Shown here: one piece after another, positions 17,302-24,549 of the stretch | Numbering within the stretch: the stretch's first letter is position 1 | Layout of the letters: every line of letters begins with the position of its first letter | DNA from: Bacillus sp. ISL-45 | Lineage (GTDB): Bacteria > Bacillota > Bacilli > Bacillales > Cytobacillaceae | Assembly: GCF_018613195.1 (NCBI RefSeq) | Contig: NZ_JAGGQQ010000005.1 | Span: 339,593-403,592 of the forward strand | Direction of reading: 5' to 3' | DNA: 64,000 nucleotides | Notes under the pieces: generated by a model | The model's input: only the letters and a program-made list of their open reading frames with translations | What the model was told of the DNA's origin: nothing | Databases searched by the model: none | Translations under genes and position numbers: made by a program

Positions 17302-17563
17302 TTTTTCCCGCTTTTAAACTTGCCAACGATTACTTTATACAAATTCTCCGATTTTATACTCTTCTCCTGCTACTTTTTCCTTTTTAAAAGTGCTTTAAAC
17401 GAGCGATTTGCATTTTCATGATTATTCGGTCCACTTGTTCTGTTAGTTTCATTTTACTAAAAATTAGCACAAACCTCTATATGAAGGTTCCTTCCTGAAC
17501 AATTTTTCCTGAAGTGCAATTGATTGGTCCGTCCGGGACATACTAACGGTGGAGGTGCAACTA
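17302..17563. other. Intergenic region, yqhQ absent
   Basis: 262 nt between divergent yqhP and yqhR. No open reading frame, terminator or known RNA is visible. In B. subtilis this position holds yqhQ, so the gene was lost or moved. Confidence 0.5.
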
Positions 17564-18079
17564 ATGGCAGAAAATCATGAAAACCTTGAACAAAATCAAA
17601 GGGAAAAACCAATGTCTTTCATCACGATGAGCATAATCACCGGGTTATTTGGAGGGATTTTTTGGAGTTCGCTTGCCTATTTAGCTTATATTTTCAACTT
17701 TACAGAAATCCGTCCAAATGTCATCCTTGAGCCATGGGCTTTGGGAGATTGGAAGGAGCAATGGCTGGGTACAGTAATATCCATTATTGCGATTGGTCTT
17801 TTTTCAACTGGCGCAGCACTTGTATACTATGCAGCAATGAGAAAGCTAAAATCCATTTGGGCTGGTGCAGCATTTGGCCTGGTGCTGTTCTTCCTTGTTT
17901 TTTATGTTCTCAATCCGCTGTTTCCTGGAATTAAACCATTCTGGGACCTGTCAAGGAATACGTTAATTACATCGATTTGCTTTTATGTTCTGTATGGTGT
18001 GTTTGTTGGTTATTCAATATCATATGAGGAAAATGAAAATCGCAACAGTGAGAAAAATCAGGAGGAAGTTACCTCTTAA
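17564..18079 (+). CDS. yqhR: YqhR family membrane protein
   Basis: 171-residue integral membrane protein of unknown function. Four hydrophobic segments are seen (about residues 20-43, 67-90, 98-118 and 132-152), with charged termini probably both in the cytoplasm. The ATG at 17564 is preceded by GGAGGTG (17551-17557); the GTG at 17549 overlaps that site and is rejected. The neighbour aroQ follows after a terminator, matching the B. subtilis order yqhR-yqhS. Confidence 0.85.
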   Translation: MAENHENLEQNQREKPMSFITMSIITGLFGGIFWSSLAYLAYIFNFTEIRPNVILEPWALGDWKEQWLGTVISIIAIGLFSTGAALVYYAAMRKLKSIWAGAAFGLVLFFLVFYVLNPLFPGIKPFWDLSRNTLITSICFYVLYGVFVGYSISYEENENRNSEKNQEEVTS

Positions 18080-18117
18080 GGCTCTCAAGGTAGTTTTAAG
18101 GAAATCAATTATGATAG

Positions 18118-18144
18118 AATGTTCTTATTGAACATTCTTTTTTT
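18118..18144 (+). terminator. Terminator of yqhR
   Basis: GAATGTTC (18118-18125) with GAACATTC (18130-18137), then seven T. It ends only 14 nt before the aroQ start, so aroQ needs either read-through or a promoter inside this region. Confidence 0.8.
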
Positions 18145-18157
18145 ACGGGAGCCTGCC

Positions 18158-18604
18158 ATGAAAAAAATACTTATGCTCAACGGTCCAAATTTGAATCGTT
18201 TGGGAAAAAGAGAACCAGGGATATACGGTGCCAGAACTTTGAAGGATCTGGAAGAACGGATGATCCAGCTGGGAGCAAAAAGCCAGGTTGAGGTTATTTG
18301 CTTTCAATCGAATCATGAAGGAGAACTGATTGACAAACTCCATGAGGCAGAAGACACTGATATAGATGGCATTATTTTTAACCCCGGGGCTTTCACGCAT
18401 TATAGTTATGGTATCAGGGATGCGATTGCAGGAATTGATTGTCCCGTTATCGAAGTACATATTTCAAATGTTTATCAAAGAGAGGAATTCAGGCACAAGT
18501 CGGTGATTGCTCCAGTATCTGCTGGGCAGATTGCCGGTCTAGGCTTTCTTGGCTATGAATTGGCGCTTGAAGCATTCAAAAGAGGTGCAAAAGGGGAGGA
18601 ATAG
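18158..18604 (+). CDS. aroQ: Type II 3-dehydroquinate dehydratase
   Basis: AroQ removes water from 3-dehydroquinate to give 3-dehydroshikimate, step three of the shikimate pathway; the enzyme is a dodecamer in the cytoplasm. The 148-residue protein has the normal length. The N-terminal MLNGPNLNRLGKREPGIYG holds the catalytic arginine and tyrosine, QSNHEGELIDKLH is near residue 50, NPGAFTHYS near 76, and the catalytic histidine in EVHISN near 101. The ATG at 18158 is behind GGGAG; the upstream ATG at 18119 lies in the terminator. It forms an operon with pepP (4-nt gap) and efp. Confidence 0.96.
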   Translation: MKKILMLNGPNLNRLGKREPGIYGARTLKDLEERMIQLGAKSQVEVICFQSNHEGELIDKLHEAEDTDIDGIIFNPGAFTHYSYGIRDAIAGIDCPVIEVHISNVYQREEFRHKSVIAPVSAGQIAGLGFLGYELALEAFKRGAKGEE

Positions 18605-18608
18605 GTTT

Positions 18609-19670
18609 ATGGAGAAAATTCAAAAATTACGTGAGAGCTTTCAAAGACTCGGAATCGATGGAATGCTGGTCACCAGTGATTACAACCGCAGATATATGAC
18701 TGGGTTCACTGGTTCTGCAGGCATGGTGCTGATCAGTGCCGAAAAAGCATTATTCATTACGGACTTCAGGTACACTGAGCAGGCTGCGAAACAATGTGAA
18801 GGCTATGAAGTTGTCCTGCATAAAGGGCTGATTCAGGACGAGGTTGCAGAGCAGGCTAAAAATTTGGGGATCAAAAAGCTTGGATTTGAAGAAAATCATG
18901 TTACATATTCTGCTTATAAAACCTTTGATAAAGGCGTGGAAGCAGAATTAGTGCCTGTATCAGGCGAAATTGAAAAGTTACGCTTGATTAAGACTGATTC
19001 AGAGATTAAGATATTAAAGGAAGCAGCAGCCATCGCAGATGCTGCGTTTACACATATACTTGAGTTTATCCGTCCGGGCAGGACAGAGCTGGAAGTATCC
19101 AATGAACTGGAATTCTTTATGAGAAAACAGGGAGCAACATCCTCTTCATTCGATATTATTGTAGCTTCAGGCTATCGTTCAGCACTTCCGCACGGAGTAG
19201 CAAGTGACAAGGTGATCGAAACAGGAGATTTCGTAACCCTTGATTATGGTGCCTATTATAATGGGTATGTATCGGATATTACCCGCACATTAGCCGTAGG
19301 CAGCCCTTCAGACAAGCTTAGGGAAATCTATGATATCGTCTTAGAAGCCCAGCTTCGCGGAATGGCAGGCATTAAGCCGGGCATGACAGGCAGGGAAGCT
19401 GATGCTCTTACCCGGAACTTTATTACTGAAAAAGGGTACGGAGAGTATTTTGGCCACTCTACAGGCCATGGAATCGGACTCGAAGTACACGAAGGACCAG
19501 GTCTGTCTTTCCGTTCCGATACCGTTCTTGAAACTGGTATGGTTGTGACTGTTGAGCCAGGGATCTACATAGCTGGACTTGGCGGTGTAAGAATAGAGGA
19601 CGATACTGTTATAACAAATGACCATAATGAGTCACTGACACATTCTACTAAGGAACTCATCATATTATAG
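18609..19670 (+). CDS. pepP: Xaa-Pro aminopeptidase (M24B, YqhT)
   Basis: Cytoplasmic metallopeptidase that removes N-terminal residues next to proline. The 353-residue protein has a creatinase-like N-terminal domain (about 1-125) and the pita-bread catalytic domain with the metal ligands in FVTLDYGAYYNGYVSDITRT (two Asp), GHSTGHGIGLEVHEGP (His), VTVEPGIY (Glu) and VRIEDD (Glu). The start at 18609 has GGGGAGGAA 7 nt upstream; the earlier ATG at 18549 lies within aroQ. In many Bacillaceae this gene precedes efp, and proline-specific peptidase next to EF-P, which relieves proline stalls, is a conserved pairing. Confidence 0.94.
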   Translation: MEKIQKLRESFQRLGIDGMLVTSDYNRRYMTGFTGSAGMVLISAEKALFITDFRYTEQAAKQCEGYEVVLHKGLIQDEVAEQAKNLGIKKLGFEENHVTYSAYKTFDKGVEAELVPVSGEIEKLRLIKTDSEIKILKEAAAIADAAFTHILEFIRPGRTELEVSNELEFFMRKQGATSSSFDIIVASGYRSALPHGVASDKVIETGDFVTLDYGAYYNGYVSDITRTLAVGSPSDKLREIYDIVLEAQLRGMAGIKPGMTGREADALTRNFITEKGYGEYFGHSTGHGIGLEVHEGPGLSFRSDTVLETGMVVTVEPGIYIAGLGGVRIEDDTVITNDHNESLTHSTKELIIL

Positions 19671-19691
19671 GACACATTAGGAGGACAAATA

Positions 19692-20249
19692 ATGATTTCA
19701 GTTAATGATTTCCGTACAGGTTTGACAATTGAAGTGGACAATGGCATCTGGCGTGTACTTGATTTCCAACACGTTAAGCCAGGAAAAGGAGCTGCGTTTG
19801 TTCGCTCAAAGCTTCGCAACCTTCGTACTGGAGCGATTCAGGAAAAAACGTTCCGCGCCGGTGAGAAAGTAGCAAAAGCCCAAATCGAGAACCGAAAAAT
19901 GCAATACCTATATGCAAGCGGCGACCAACACGTATTCATGGACAATGAGTCTTACGAGCAAATAGAATTGCCAGGCACTTCTATTGAATATGAGTTGAAA
20001 TTCCTTAAGGAAAACATGGAAGTATACATCATGCAATTCGGCCATGAAACTCTTGGTGTCGAGCTTCCAAACACTGTTGAATTGGAAGTAACAGAAACAG
20101 AACCTGGCATTAAAGGTGACACTTCTTCTGGCGGTACTAAGTCTGCGACATTGGAAACTGGTCTTACAGTTCAGGTTCCTTTCTTCATAAACCAGGGTGA
20201 CAGACTTGTTATCAACACAACAGATGCATCTTATGTATCACGTGCTTAA
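19692..20249 (+). CDS. efp: Translation elongation factor P
   Basis: EF-P binds between the P and E sites of stalled ribosomes and promotes peptide bonds at polyproline stretches. The 185-residue protein has the three-domain length. The tip loop in domain I is [11 protein letters not shown] near residue 28-38, with the modifiable lysine (K32 region). [14 protein letters not shown]-like sequence near 75 and the C-terminal [17 protein letters not shown] are typical. AGGAGGAC lies just upstream of the ATG. It ends the aroQ-pepP-efp operon. Confidence 0.97.
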   Translation: MISVNDFRTGLTIEVDNGIWRVLDFQHVKPGKGAAFVRSKLRNLRTGAIQEKTFRAGEKVAKAQIENRKMQYLYASGDQHVFMDNESYEQIELPGTSIEYELKFLKENMEVYIMQFGHETLGVELPNTVELEVTETEPGIKGDTSSGGTKSATLETGLTVQVPFFINQGDRLVINTTDASYVSRA

Positions 20250-20253
20250 TAAA

Positions 20254-20283
20254 AAAAACCTGCTGAAAAGCAGGTTTTTTTTA
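20254..20283 (+). terminator. Terminator of the aroQ-pepP-efp operon
   Basis: AAACCTGCT (20256-20264) with AGCAGGTTT (20269-20277), then T's. The next 190 nt up to the convergent rhodanese terminator are AT-rich and show nothing I can name. Confidence 0.92.
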
Positions 20284-20466
20284 TGTTTTCGTAAAGATTG
20301 TTGTTAAAATCCTAAAGCCGATTTTAACGTGATAAAAGTCATTTTGTAACTCGGTGCTTAGTTTGCAAGCTCTTTTCTAATAATAAGCATTAATTTTGTG
20401 AAGAAACTTAGGTAATTCAATCCTATTTTGTAATAAATAGCAACAAAGTTTGAGAAAAGAGCCTTA

Positions 20467-20500
20467 TGCAAAAAGCATCACGTTTCTCACGAGATGCTTA
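20467..20500 (-). terminator. Terminator of the rhodanese lipoprotein gene
   Basis: On the minus strand AAGCATC pairs with GATGCTT around a 13-nt loop, followed by TTTTGC. Confidence 0.6.
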
Positions 20501-20545
20501 AATTATGCAACACTTGTTGGAAAAGACAATGTGCCTGCGCTTTTC

Positions 20546-20911
20546 TTATTGCTCTATCTCATATTTCCACTCATTCATTCCGCCGGTCATATTGTAAATA
20601 TTCTTGAATCCATTTTCCACGAGGATTCCGCTTGCCTGAGTGGAGCGGTTGCCGCTGCGGCAGACCACCAAATATTTTTGGTCTTGATCAAGCTCGGAAA
20701 GCATGCTCTCTATGACCTGCAGGGGAACTAACTTGGCTCCGGGAATATGTCCTGCTGCGAACTCATCAGGAGTACGTACATCCAAAACCTGAACTTCTCC
20801 ACTATCTATCAATTCTTTTGCTTCATCGACTGAAACATCAGTATAAGAACCGCCTCCAGAACAGCCGGTAATCAACAATATAAACATAAATGCCGAAAAT
20901 ATTTTCTTCAT
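20546..20911 (-). CDS. Rhodanese-like lipoprotein
   Basis: 121-residue secreted lipoprotein: signal peptide MKKIFSAFMFILLITGC with lipobox LITGC (lipidated Cys17), a short Gly/Ser linker, then a single rhodanese domain (about residues 27-118). The active loop is CRSGNRST near residue 86, so the catalytic cysteine is present; it would sit on the outer face of the membrane. Its role may be handling thiosulfate or persulfides outside the cell, which is inference. A GGAGA-type ribosome site precedes the ATG. It is the second rhodanese in the window and is not in this place in B. subtilis. Confidence 0.88.
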   Translation of the reverse strand: MKKIFSAFMFILLITGCSGGGSYTDVSVDEAKELIDSGEVQVLDVRTPDEFAAGHIPGAKLVPLQVIESMLSELDQDQKYLVVCRSGNRSTQASGILVENGFKNIYNMTGGMNEWKYEIEQ

Positions 20912-21035
20912 GATGATCTCTCCTTAAAATACGTATATAGGTATTTTAACTTAAAAGTATTCAAGTGGATATAGACAAATTGTGTCAGGAGAAGCTTACA
21001 TAATCGGTACACTACCACTCTTTTTCTTTATATCA

Positions 21036-21066
21036 GAAAAAAGCCAGGCTATCAGCCTGCCTTTTG
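21036..21066 (-). terminator. Terminator of the SIMPL-domain gene
   Basis: On the minus strand GGCAGGCT pairs with AGCCTGGC, followed by TTTTTTC. Confidence 0.8.
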
Positions 21067-21071
21067 AAAAT

Positions 21072-21740
21072 TTAGGAGCTTATATATGTTCCTGTGACAG
21101 TCGCCTTGATTTCCAGTTTCCCCGGTTCTATCGGAGTCCCGCTCCCGCTGCTTGTATCTAAAGACGCAACCAGGAATGGGCCGGGCGAACCTTTCTGGGT
21201 TTCTTCGGTAATCGTTAGGGGCGAAATGGAGGTTTGGAGGCCTAAAGTCCGGGCTACTGTTTGAGCTTTGTTGTATGAATCGACCACTGCCATTGAAAGT
21301 GCCCTATTGTACAACTCCTGAGGCTCTGCAACTGAAAATTGTATGTTCATGATTTCGTTTGCACCATTTTCAACAGCGGTGTCGATGATCAATCCTGCCT
21401 GGGCAATATTCCTGATCGTGATATTGTACAGGTGTGTAACACGATATCCCTGGAATAACTGCTTGCCGTCTTCATAGGTATAAATTGGATCAATCCGGAA
21501 ATCTGCCGTTTTAATATCGTCCTTTGCAATCCCAAGGTTACGTAAGGCTGCTAACATGGCATTAGATTTTTCCGCATTTTCAGCCTGTGCCCTCTGCAGG
21601 TTCTGATTTTCGGTGCGCACGCCAACCGTTGCTGTCGCCTGGTTTGGCGCAGCGAACACAGAACCTTCTCCACTAACGGTAATTTTCTTTCCATTCCCGA
21701 TACCATTGTCACGGTAGCCTGTATACAATCCATTAACCAT
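21072..21740 (-). CDS. SIMPL domain-containing protein (DUF541)
   Basis: 222-residue protein of the SIMPL/DUF541 family, related to BP26/OMP28 and to periplasmic proteins linked to oxidative stress; molecular function unresolved. Seen are ITVSGEGSVFAAPNQATATVGV near residue 20, LRNLGIAKDDIKTADFRIDP near 67-86, and FSVAEPQELYNRAL plus a C-terminal KLEIKATVTGTY strand. Most family members carry a signal peptide, but none is visible here, so this copy may stay in the cytoplasm or leave by another route. It lies in the same direction as the lipoprotein rhodanese and the 50-residue gene. Confidence 0.85.
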   Translation of the reverse strand: MVNGLYTGYRDNGIGNGKKITVSGEGSVFAAPNQATATVGVRTENQNLQRAQAENAEKSNAMLAALRNLGIAKDDIKTADFRIDPIYTYEDGKQLFQGYRVTHLYNITIRNIAQAGLIIDTAVENGANEIMNIQFSVAEPQELYNRALSMAVVDSYNKAQTVARTLGLQTSISPLTITEETQKGSPGPFLVASLDTSSGSGTPIEPGKLEIKATVTGTYISS

Positions 21741-21855
21741 CCATTATCCCTCCACACTGCTTTTTCTATTACCTATAATTATGTTGGTCTTGAAGAACAA
21801 ATAACGGTCATAGGAAAAAGCAAAGAATGGACTAAAGGATAAAGGATAAAAGATT

Positions 21856-22008
21856 TTACTCGCCAGCTCCTGGTGCTTTGTCAGTGTTATTCTTATTGTT
21901 GTACTTTGTATCATTAGTCGGCGATTCCTTAGGACTTCTTCCTCCTCCTAGATAAGAAGCCCGGTCGGCTCTCTGTACTTTCTGGAACTTCTGGTGATCC
22001 TCATTCAT
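21856..22008 (-). CDS. Unrecognised 50-residue hydrophilic protein
   Basis: Small open reading frame with a strong AAAGGAG ribosome site 8 nt upstream of the ATG (22006-22008). The product begins MNEDHQKFQKVQRADRASY and continues through a LGGGRSPKE stretch into an Asn/Lys-rich tail ending APGAGE. It is hydrophilic, without helices or cysteines. The composition resembles small spore or stress proteins of Bacillaceae, but I cannot assign a family. It lies upstream of the SIMPL gene on the same strand and divergent from spoIIIA. The good ribosome site and sensible coding make it likely real. Confidence 0.7.
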   Translation of the reverse strand: MNEDHQKFQKVQRADRASYLGGGRSPKESPTNDTKYNNKNNTDKAPGAGE

Positions 22009-22160
22009 CTTTATCAACTCCTTTCAATACTATTCTTTTCGATTAAAAGCGATATTATTTCCTCTCGGTCGATACAGTTCCTAACATTCGAAATCCTAGA
22101 ATCATCCTTAAGCAAACACAAAATTAAAATCCACCTCTCAGCCATTCGCGAATCTGCCGG

Positions 22161-22188
22161 TCATAAAGTGTCCAAGCAGGCATACATA
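22161..22188 (+). promoter_or_regulatory. Sigma-E type promoter of the spoIIIA operon
   Basis: TCATAAA (22161-22167), 13 bp, CATACATA (22181-22188). This matches the sigma-E pattern (ATA-containing -35, CATACAnT -10). The known spoIIIA operon is transcribed in the mother cell by sigma-E. The start codon is about 30 nt further on. Confidence 0.75.
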
Positions 22189-22216
22189 TTAAGTAAGCGT
22201 ATTGTCAGGAGGATTA

Positions 22217-23143
22217 ATGATGGAGGATATCTTATCTTTTTTGCCGAAACGAATTGCCGAATTGCTGGATGCAGTGCCTCCTAATGATCAAGATGGGATG
22301 GAAGAAGTGCGGATACGGATTAACAGGCCGCTTGAAATAACGGTAAGAGGGAAGCCTCAATTCCTGTCGTATATCATTCCGCCTGAGGATGCTGTCCAGC
22401 TATTGAACAAGCTTGGGCATTTTTCAATGTATACGTTGGAGGAAGAATTAAAGCGTGGCTATATCACCATTGCCGGAGGCCATCGAGTTGGACTTGCAGG
22501 AAAGGTGATCCTGGAAAACGGCTTTGTAAAAGCGATCAGGGACATATCTTCCTTTAATTTCCGGATTGCAAGGGAAAAAATCGGGATTGCCGAACCGTTG
22601 CTTCCATATATTTACGAGAATGGCTGGAAACATACGATCATCATTGGTCCGCCACAGACTGGAAAAACCACTTTGCTCAGGGATATAGCAAGGATGATAT
22701 CCAGCGGGGTTCCTGAAAAAAAACTCCCCCCTCTTAAAGCAGGCATTGTGGATGAGAGGTCAGAAATAGCAGGATGCGTGAAGGGGGTCCCACAGCTTAC
22801 ATTTGGACCTAGAGTAGATATCCTGGATTCTTGCCCGAAGGCCGAGGGGATGATGATGATGATCCGCTCGATGAGCCCGGATGTCCTGGTTGTAGATGAA
22901 ATAGGCCGAAAAGAAGACGGGGAAGCGATTCTTGAAGCAGTTAACGCAGGCATTAAATTAATCATGACTACACATGGAGATTCGCTGGAAGATATTCAAA
23001 AAAGGCCAACTTTGAAACCAATTTTGGAGATGGGGATTTTTGATAGATTTGTGGAGCTTGGAAGAAGTTCTGGCCCTGGAACCATCACCTCAATAAGGGA
23101 AGCAAATGGCAAAGAAGTTCGCCAAAAAGTGAGAGTGACATAA
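22217..23143 (+). CDS. spoIIIAA: Stage III sporulation protein AA (channel ATPase)
   Basis: Type II/IV secretion-like ATPase of the SpoIIIA-SpoIIQ channel that feeds the forespore from the mother cell. The P-loop is GPPQTGKTTLLRD near residue 142 and Walker B is VLVVDEIGRKED near 222. It is 308 residues from the ATG at 22217 (a second ATG follows at once) behind AGGAGG (22207-22212). First gene of the eight-gene operon under a sigma-E promoter; the stop codon abuts the start of spoIIIAB. Confidence 0.96.
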   Translation: MMEDILSFLPKRIAELLDAVPPNDQDGMEEVRIRINRPLEITVRGKPQFLSYIIPPEDAVQLLNKLGHFSMYTLEEELKRGYITIAGGHRVGLAGKVILENGFVKAIRDISSFNFRIAREKIGIAEPLLPYIYENGWKHTIIIGPPQTGKTTLLRDIARMISSGVPEKKLPPLKAGIVDERSEIAGCVKGVPQLTFGPRVDILDSCPKAEGMMMMIRSMSPDVLVVDEIGRKEDGEAILEAVNAGIKLIMTTHGDSLEDIQKRPTLKPILEMGIFDRFVELGRSSGPGTITSIREANGKEVRQKVRVT

Positions 23144-23659
23144 ATGATCAAAATAATCGGTGCTATATTGATTATTCTGGCCACGACTTGGACAGGTTTC
23201 GAAGCCTCAAGACATCTTAGTGAGCGGCCGAGGCAGCTTCGGCTCCTGAAGTCTGCCCTGCAATCATTGGAGGCTGAAATCATGTACGGCCACACACCGC
23301 TCCATGATGCCTCAAGAAAGCTCGCTGCCCAGATGTCCAAGCCTTTATCCTGGTTTTTCGAGGCTTTTTCCAAAAAGTTGACAGAGTCTGATACAACCGT
23401 AAAAGCCGCGTGGGAAGACAGCCTCAAAGAGGTCTGGAAGATGACCGCCTTCAAACAGGGAGAGTTCGAGATCATGAAACAATTTGGTGAGACGCTCGGC
23501 AGGCATGACCGTCATTCCCAGCAAAAACAGATCCTGCTGACAATCTCCCATCTGGAAAGAGAAGAAGCAGATGCCTGCGAAAAACAAATGAAATACGAAA
23601 AAATGATGAAAAGTATCGGCTTTTTATCAGGCTTATTATTAATCATCTTACTGATGTAG
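23144..23659 (+). CDS. spoIIIAB: Stage III sporulation protein AB
   Basis: SpoIIIAB resembles the GspF/PilC platform proteins of type II secretion and is thought to organise the channel in the mother-cell side of the membrane. The 171-residue protein has an N-terminal helix (about 3-20, IIGAILIILATTWTGF) and a C-terminal helix (about 154-171), with a helical cytoplasmic domain containing RPRQLRLLKSALQSLEAEI near 30-48. The start codon immediately follows the spoIIIAA stop, so translation is coupled. Confidence 0.95.
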   Translation: MIKIIGAILIILATTWTGFEASRHLSERPRQLRLLKSALQSLEAEIMYGHTPLHDASRKLAAQMSKPLSWFFEAFSKKLTESDTTVKAAWEDSLKEVWKMTAFKQGEFEIMKQFGETLGRHDRHSQQKQILLTISHLEREEADACEKQMKYEKMMKSIGFLSGLLLIILLM

Positions 23660-23678
23660 CGTTTAGGAGGAGGACAAG

Positions 23679-23885
23679 ATGGGTCTTGAAGTGGATATTA
23701 TTTTTAAAATCGCAGGGGTAGGCATCGTCGTTGCATTTCTACACACCATTCTCGATCAGGTGGGAAAGAAGGAATATGCACAGTGGGTAACCTTATTTGG
23801 GTTCATATACATCCTTTTCATGGTGGCCTCCATTGTCGACGACCTCTTTCAAAAAATTAAATCAGTATTCCTATTTCAAGGGTAG
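23679..23885 (+). CDS. spoIIIAC: Stage III sporulation protein AC
   Basis: 68-residue membrane protein with two helices (about 6-25 and 33-55), of the SpoIIIAC/AD family, an integral part of the SpoIIIA complex. The start MGLEVDIIFKIAGVGIVVAFLH and the motif KEYAQWVTLFGFI are typical. AGGAGGAGG lies upstream of the ATG. It is followed by spoIIIAD with a gap of 14 nt. Confidence 0.95.
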   Translation: MGLEVDIIFKIAGVGIVVAFLHTILDQVGKKEYAQWVTLFGFIYILFMVASIVDDLFQKIKSVFLFQG

Positions 23886-23899
23886 GGGAGGGCTTTGCC

Positions 23900-24289
23900 A
23901 TTGAGATCCTTCAAATAACAGGGGTAGCACTGATCGCCACTTTCCTGGCCCTTATTGTCAAGGAACAAAAGCCGAACTTTGCTTTCTTGCTGATCGTGTT
24001 CACAGGTTCAGCCATCTTCTTATTTTTGGTTGACCAAATTTATCAGATCATTTCAATGATCCAGAAGCTGGCAGCTAATGCCAAGGTAAATCTCGTCTAT
24101 GTAGAAACGATACTGAAAATCATCGGAATCGCCTATATTGCTGAATTCGCAGCCCAAATCACAAAAGATGCAGGTCAGGGGGCTATTGCTTCAAAAATTG
24201 AATTAGGCGGGAAAATTCTTATTCTCGCCATGGCCATTCCGATTCTCACTGTCATGATCGAAACAATCATTCGCTTGATTCCGGGCTGA
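23900..24289 (+). CDS. spoIIIAD: Stage III sporulation protein AD (apparent ATT start)
   Basis: 129-residue polytopic membrane protein of the SpoIIIA complex. The frame upstream of the first ATG (23987) encodes EILQITGVALIATFLALIVKEQKP, the conserved N-terminal helix, so that ATG is far too late. In frame, the only codon at the right distance from GGGGAGG (23886-23892) is ATT at 23900; no ATG, GTG or TTG is available there. The C-terminal half carries VYVETILKIIGIAYIAEF and DAGQGAIASKIELGGK, highly conserved. ATT starts are rare and usually limit translation, as in infC. Family identity is sure; the start is inferred. Confidence 0.9.
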   Translation: MEILQITGVALIATFLALIVKEQKPNFAFLLIVFTGSAIFLFLVDQIYQIISMIQKLAANAKVNLVYVETILKIIGIAYIAEFAAQITKDAGQGAIASKIELGGKILILAMAIPILTVMIETIIRLIPG

Positions 24290-24337
24290 TCGCGGCCTTT
24301 TACTTAAAGCAAGAGTCAAACTAAATATTTGAGAATT

Positions 24338-24540
24338 GTCCAGCTCCAGCGCCTGGCCCCTCGGGTCATAAGCCGGCGTGTAAGTACATTCTGTGAAGCT
24401 ATTTGCTCCCACGGCTTACGCCGCGTCGCAAGGCTGCAGGGAAGGATACGGGGCAGCTGCCTGGCTGGGAACTGCCTCCTTGCCGCACGTCTTATGCCTG
24501 CCGGGGCTGATCGAGGCGCCTACGCTTTTCTTGGAAGAGG
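24338..24540. repeat. About 200-bp dispersed repeat inside the spoIIIA operon (family B, copy 1)
   Basis: GC-rich intergenic element between spoIIIAD and spoIIIAE. It starts CCAGCTCCAGCGCCTGGCCC and ends GGGGCTGATCGAGGCGCC-TACGCTTTTCTT. The same ends occur at 33722-34018 (copy 2). The ends contain inverted AGCGCC/GGCGCC blocks. There is no transposase and open frames across it are chance products. It leaves the spoIIIAE ribosome site intact immediately downstream. Confidence 0.8.
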
Positions 24541-24549
24541 TGACTATAG

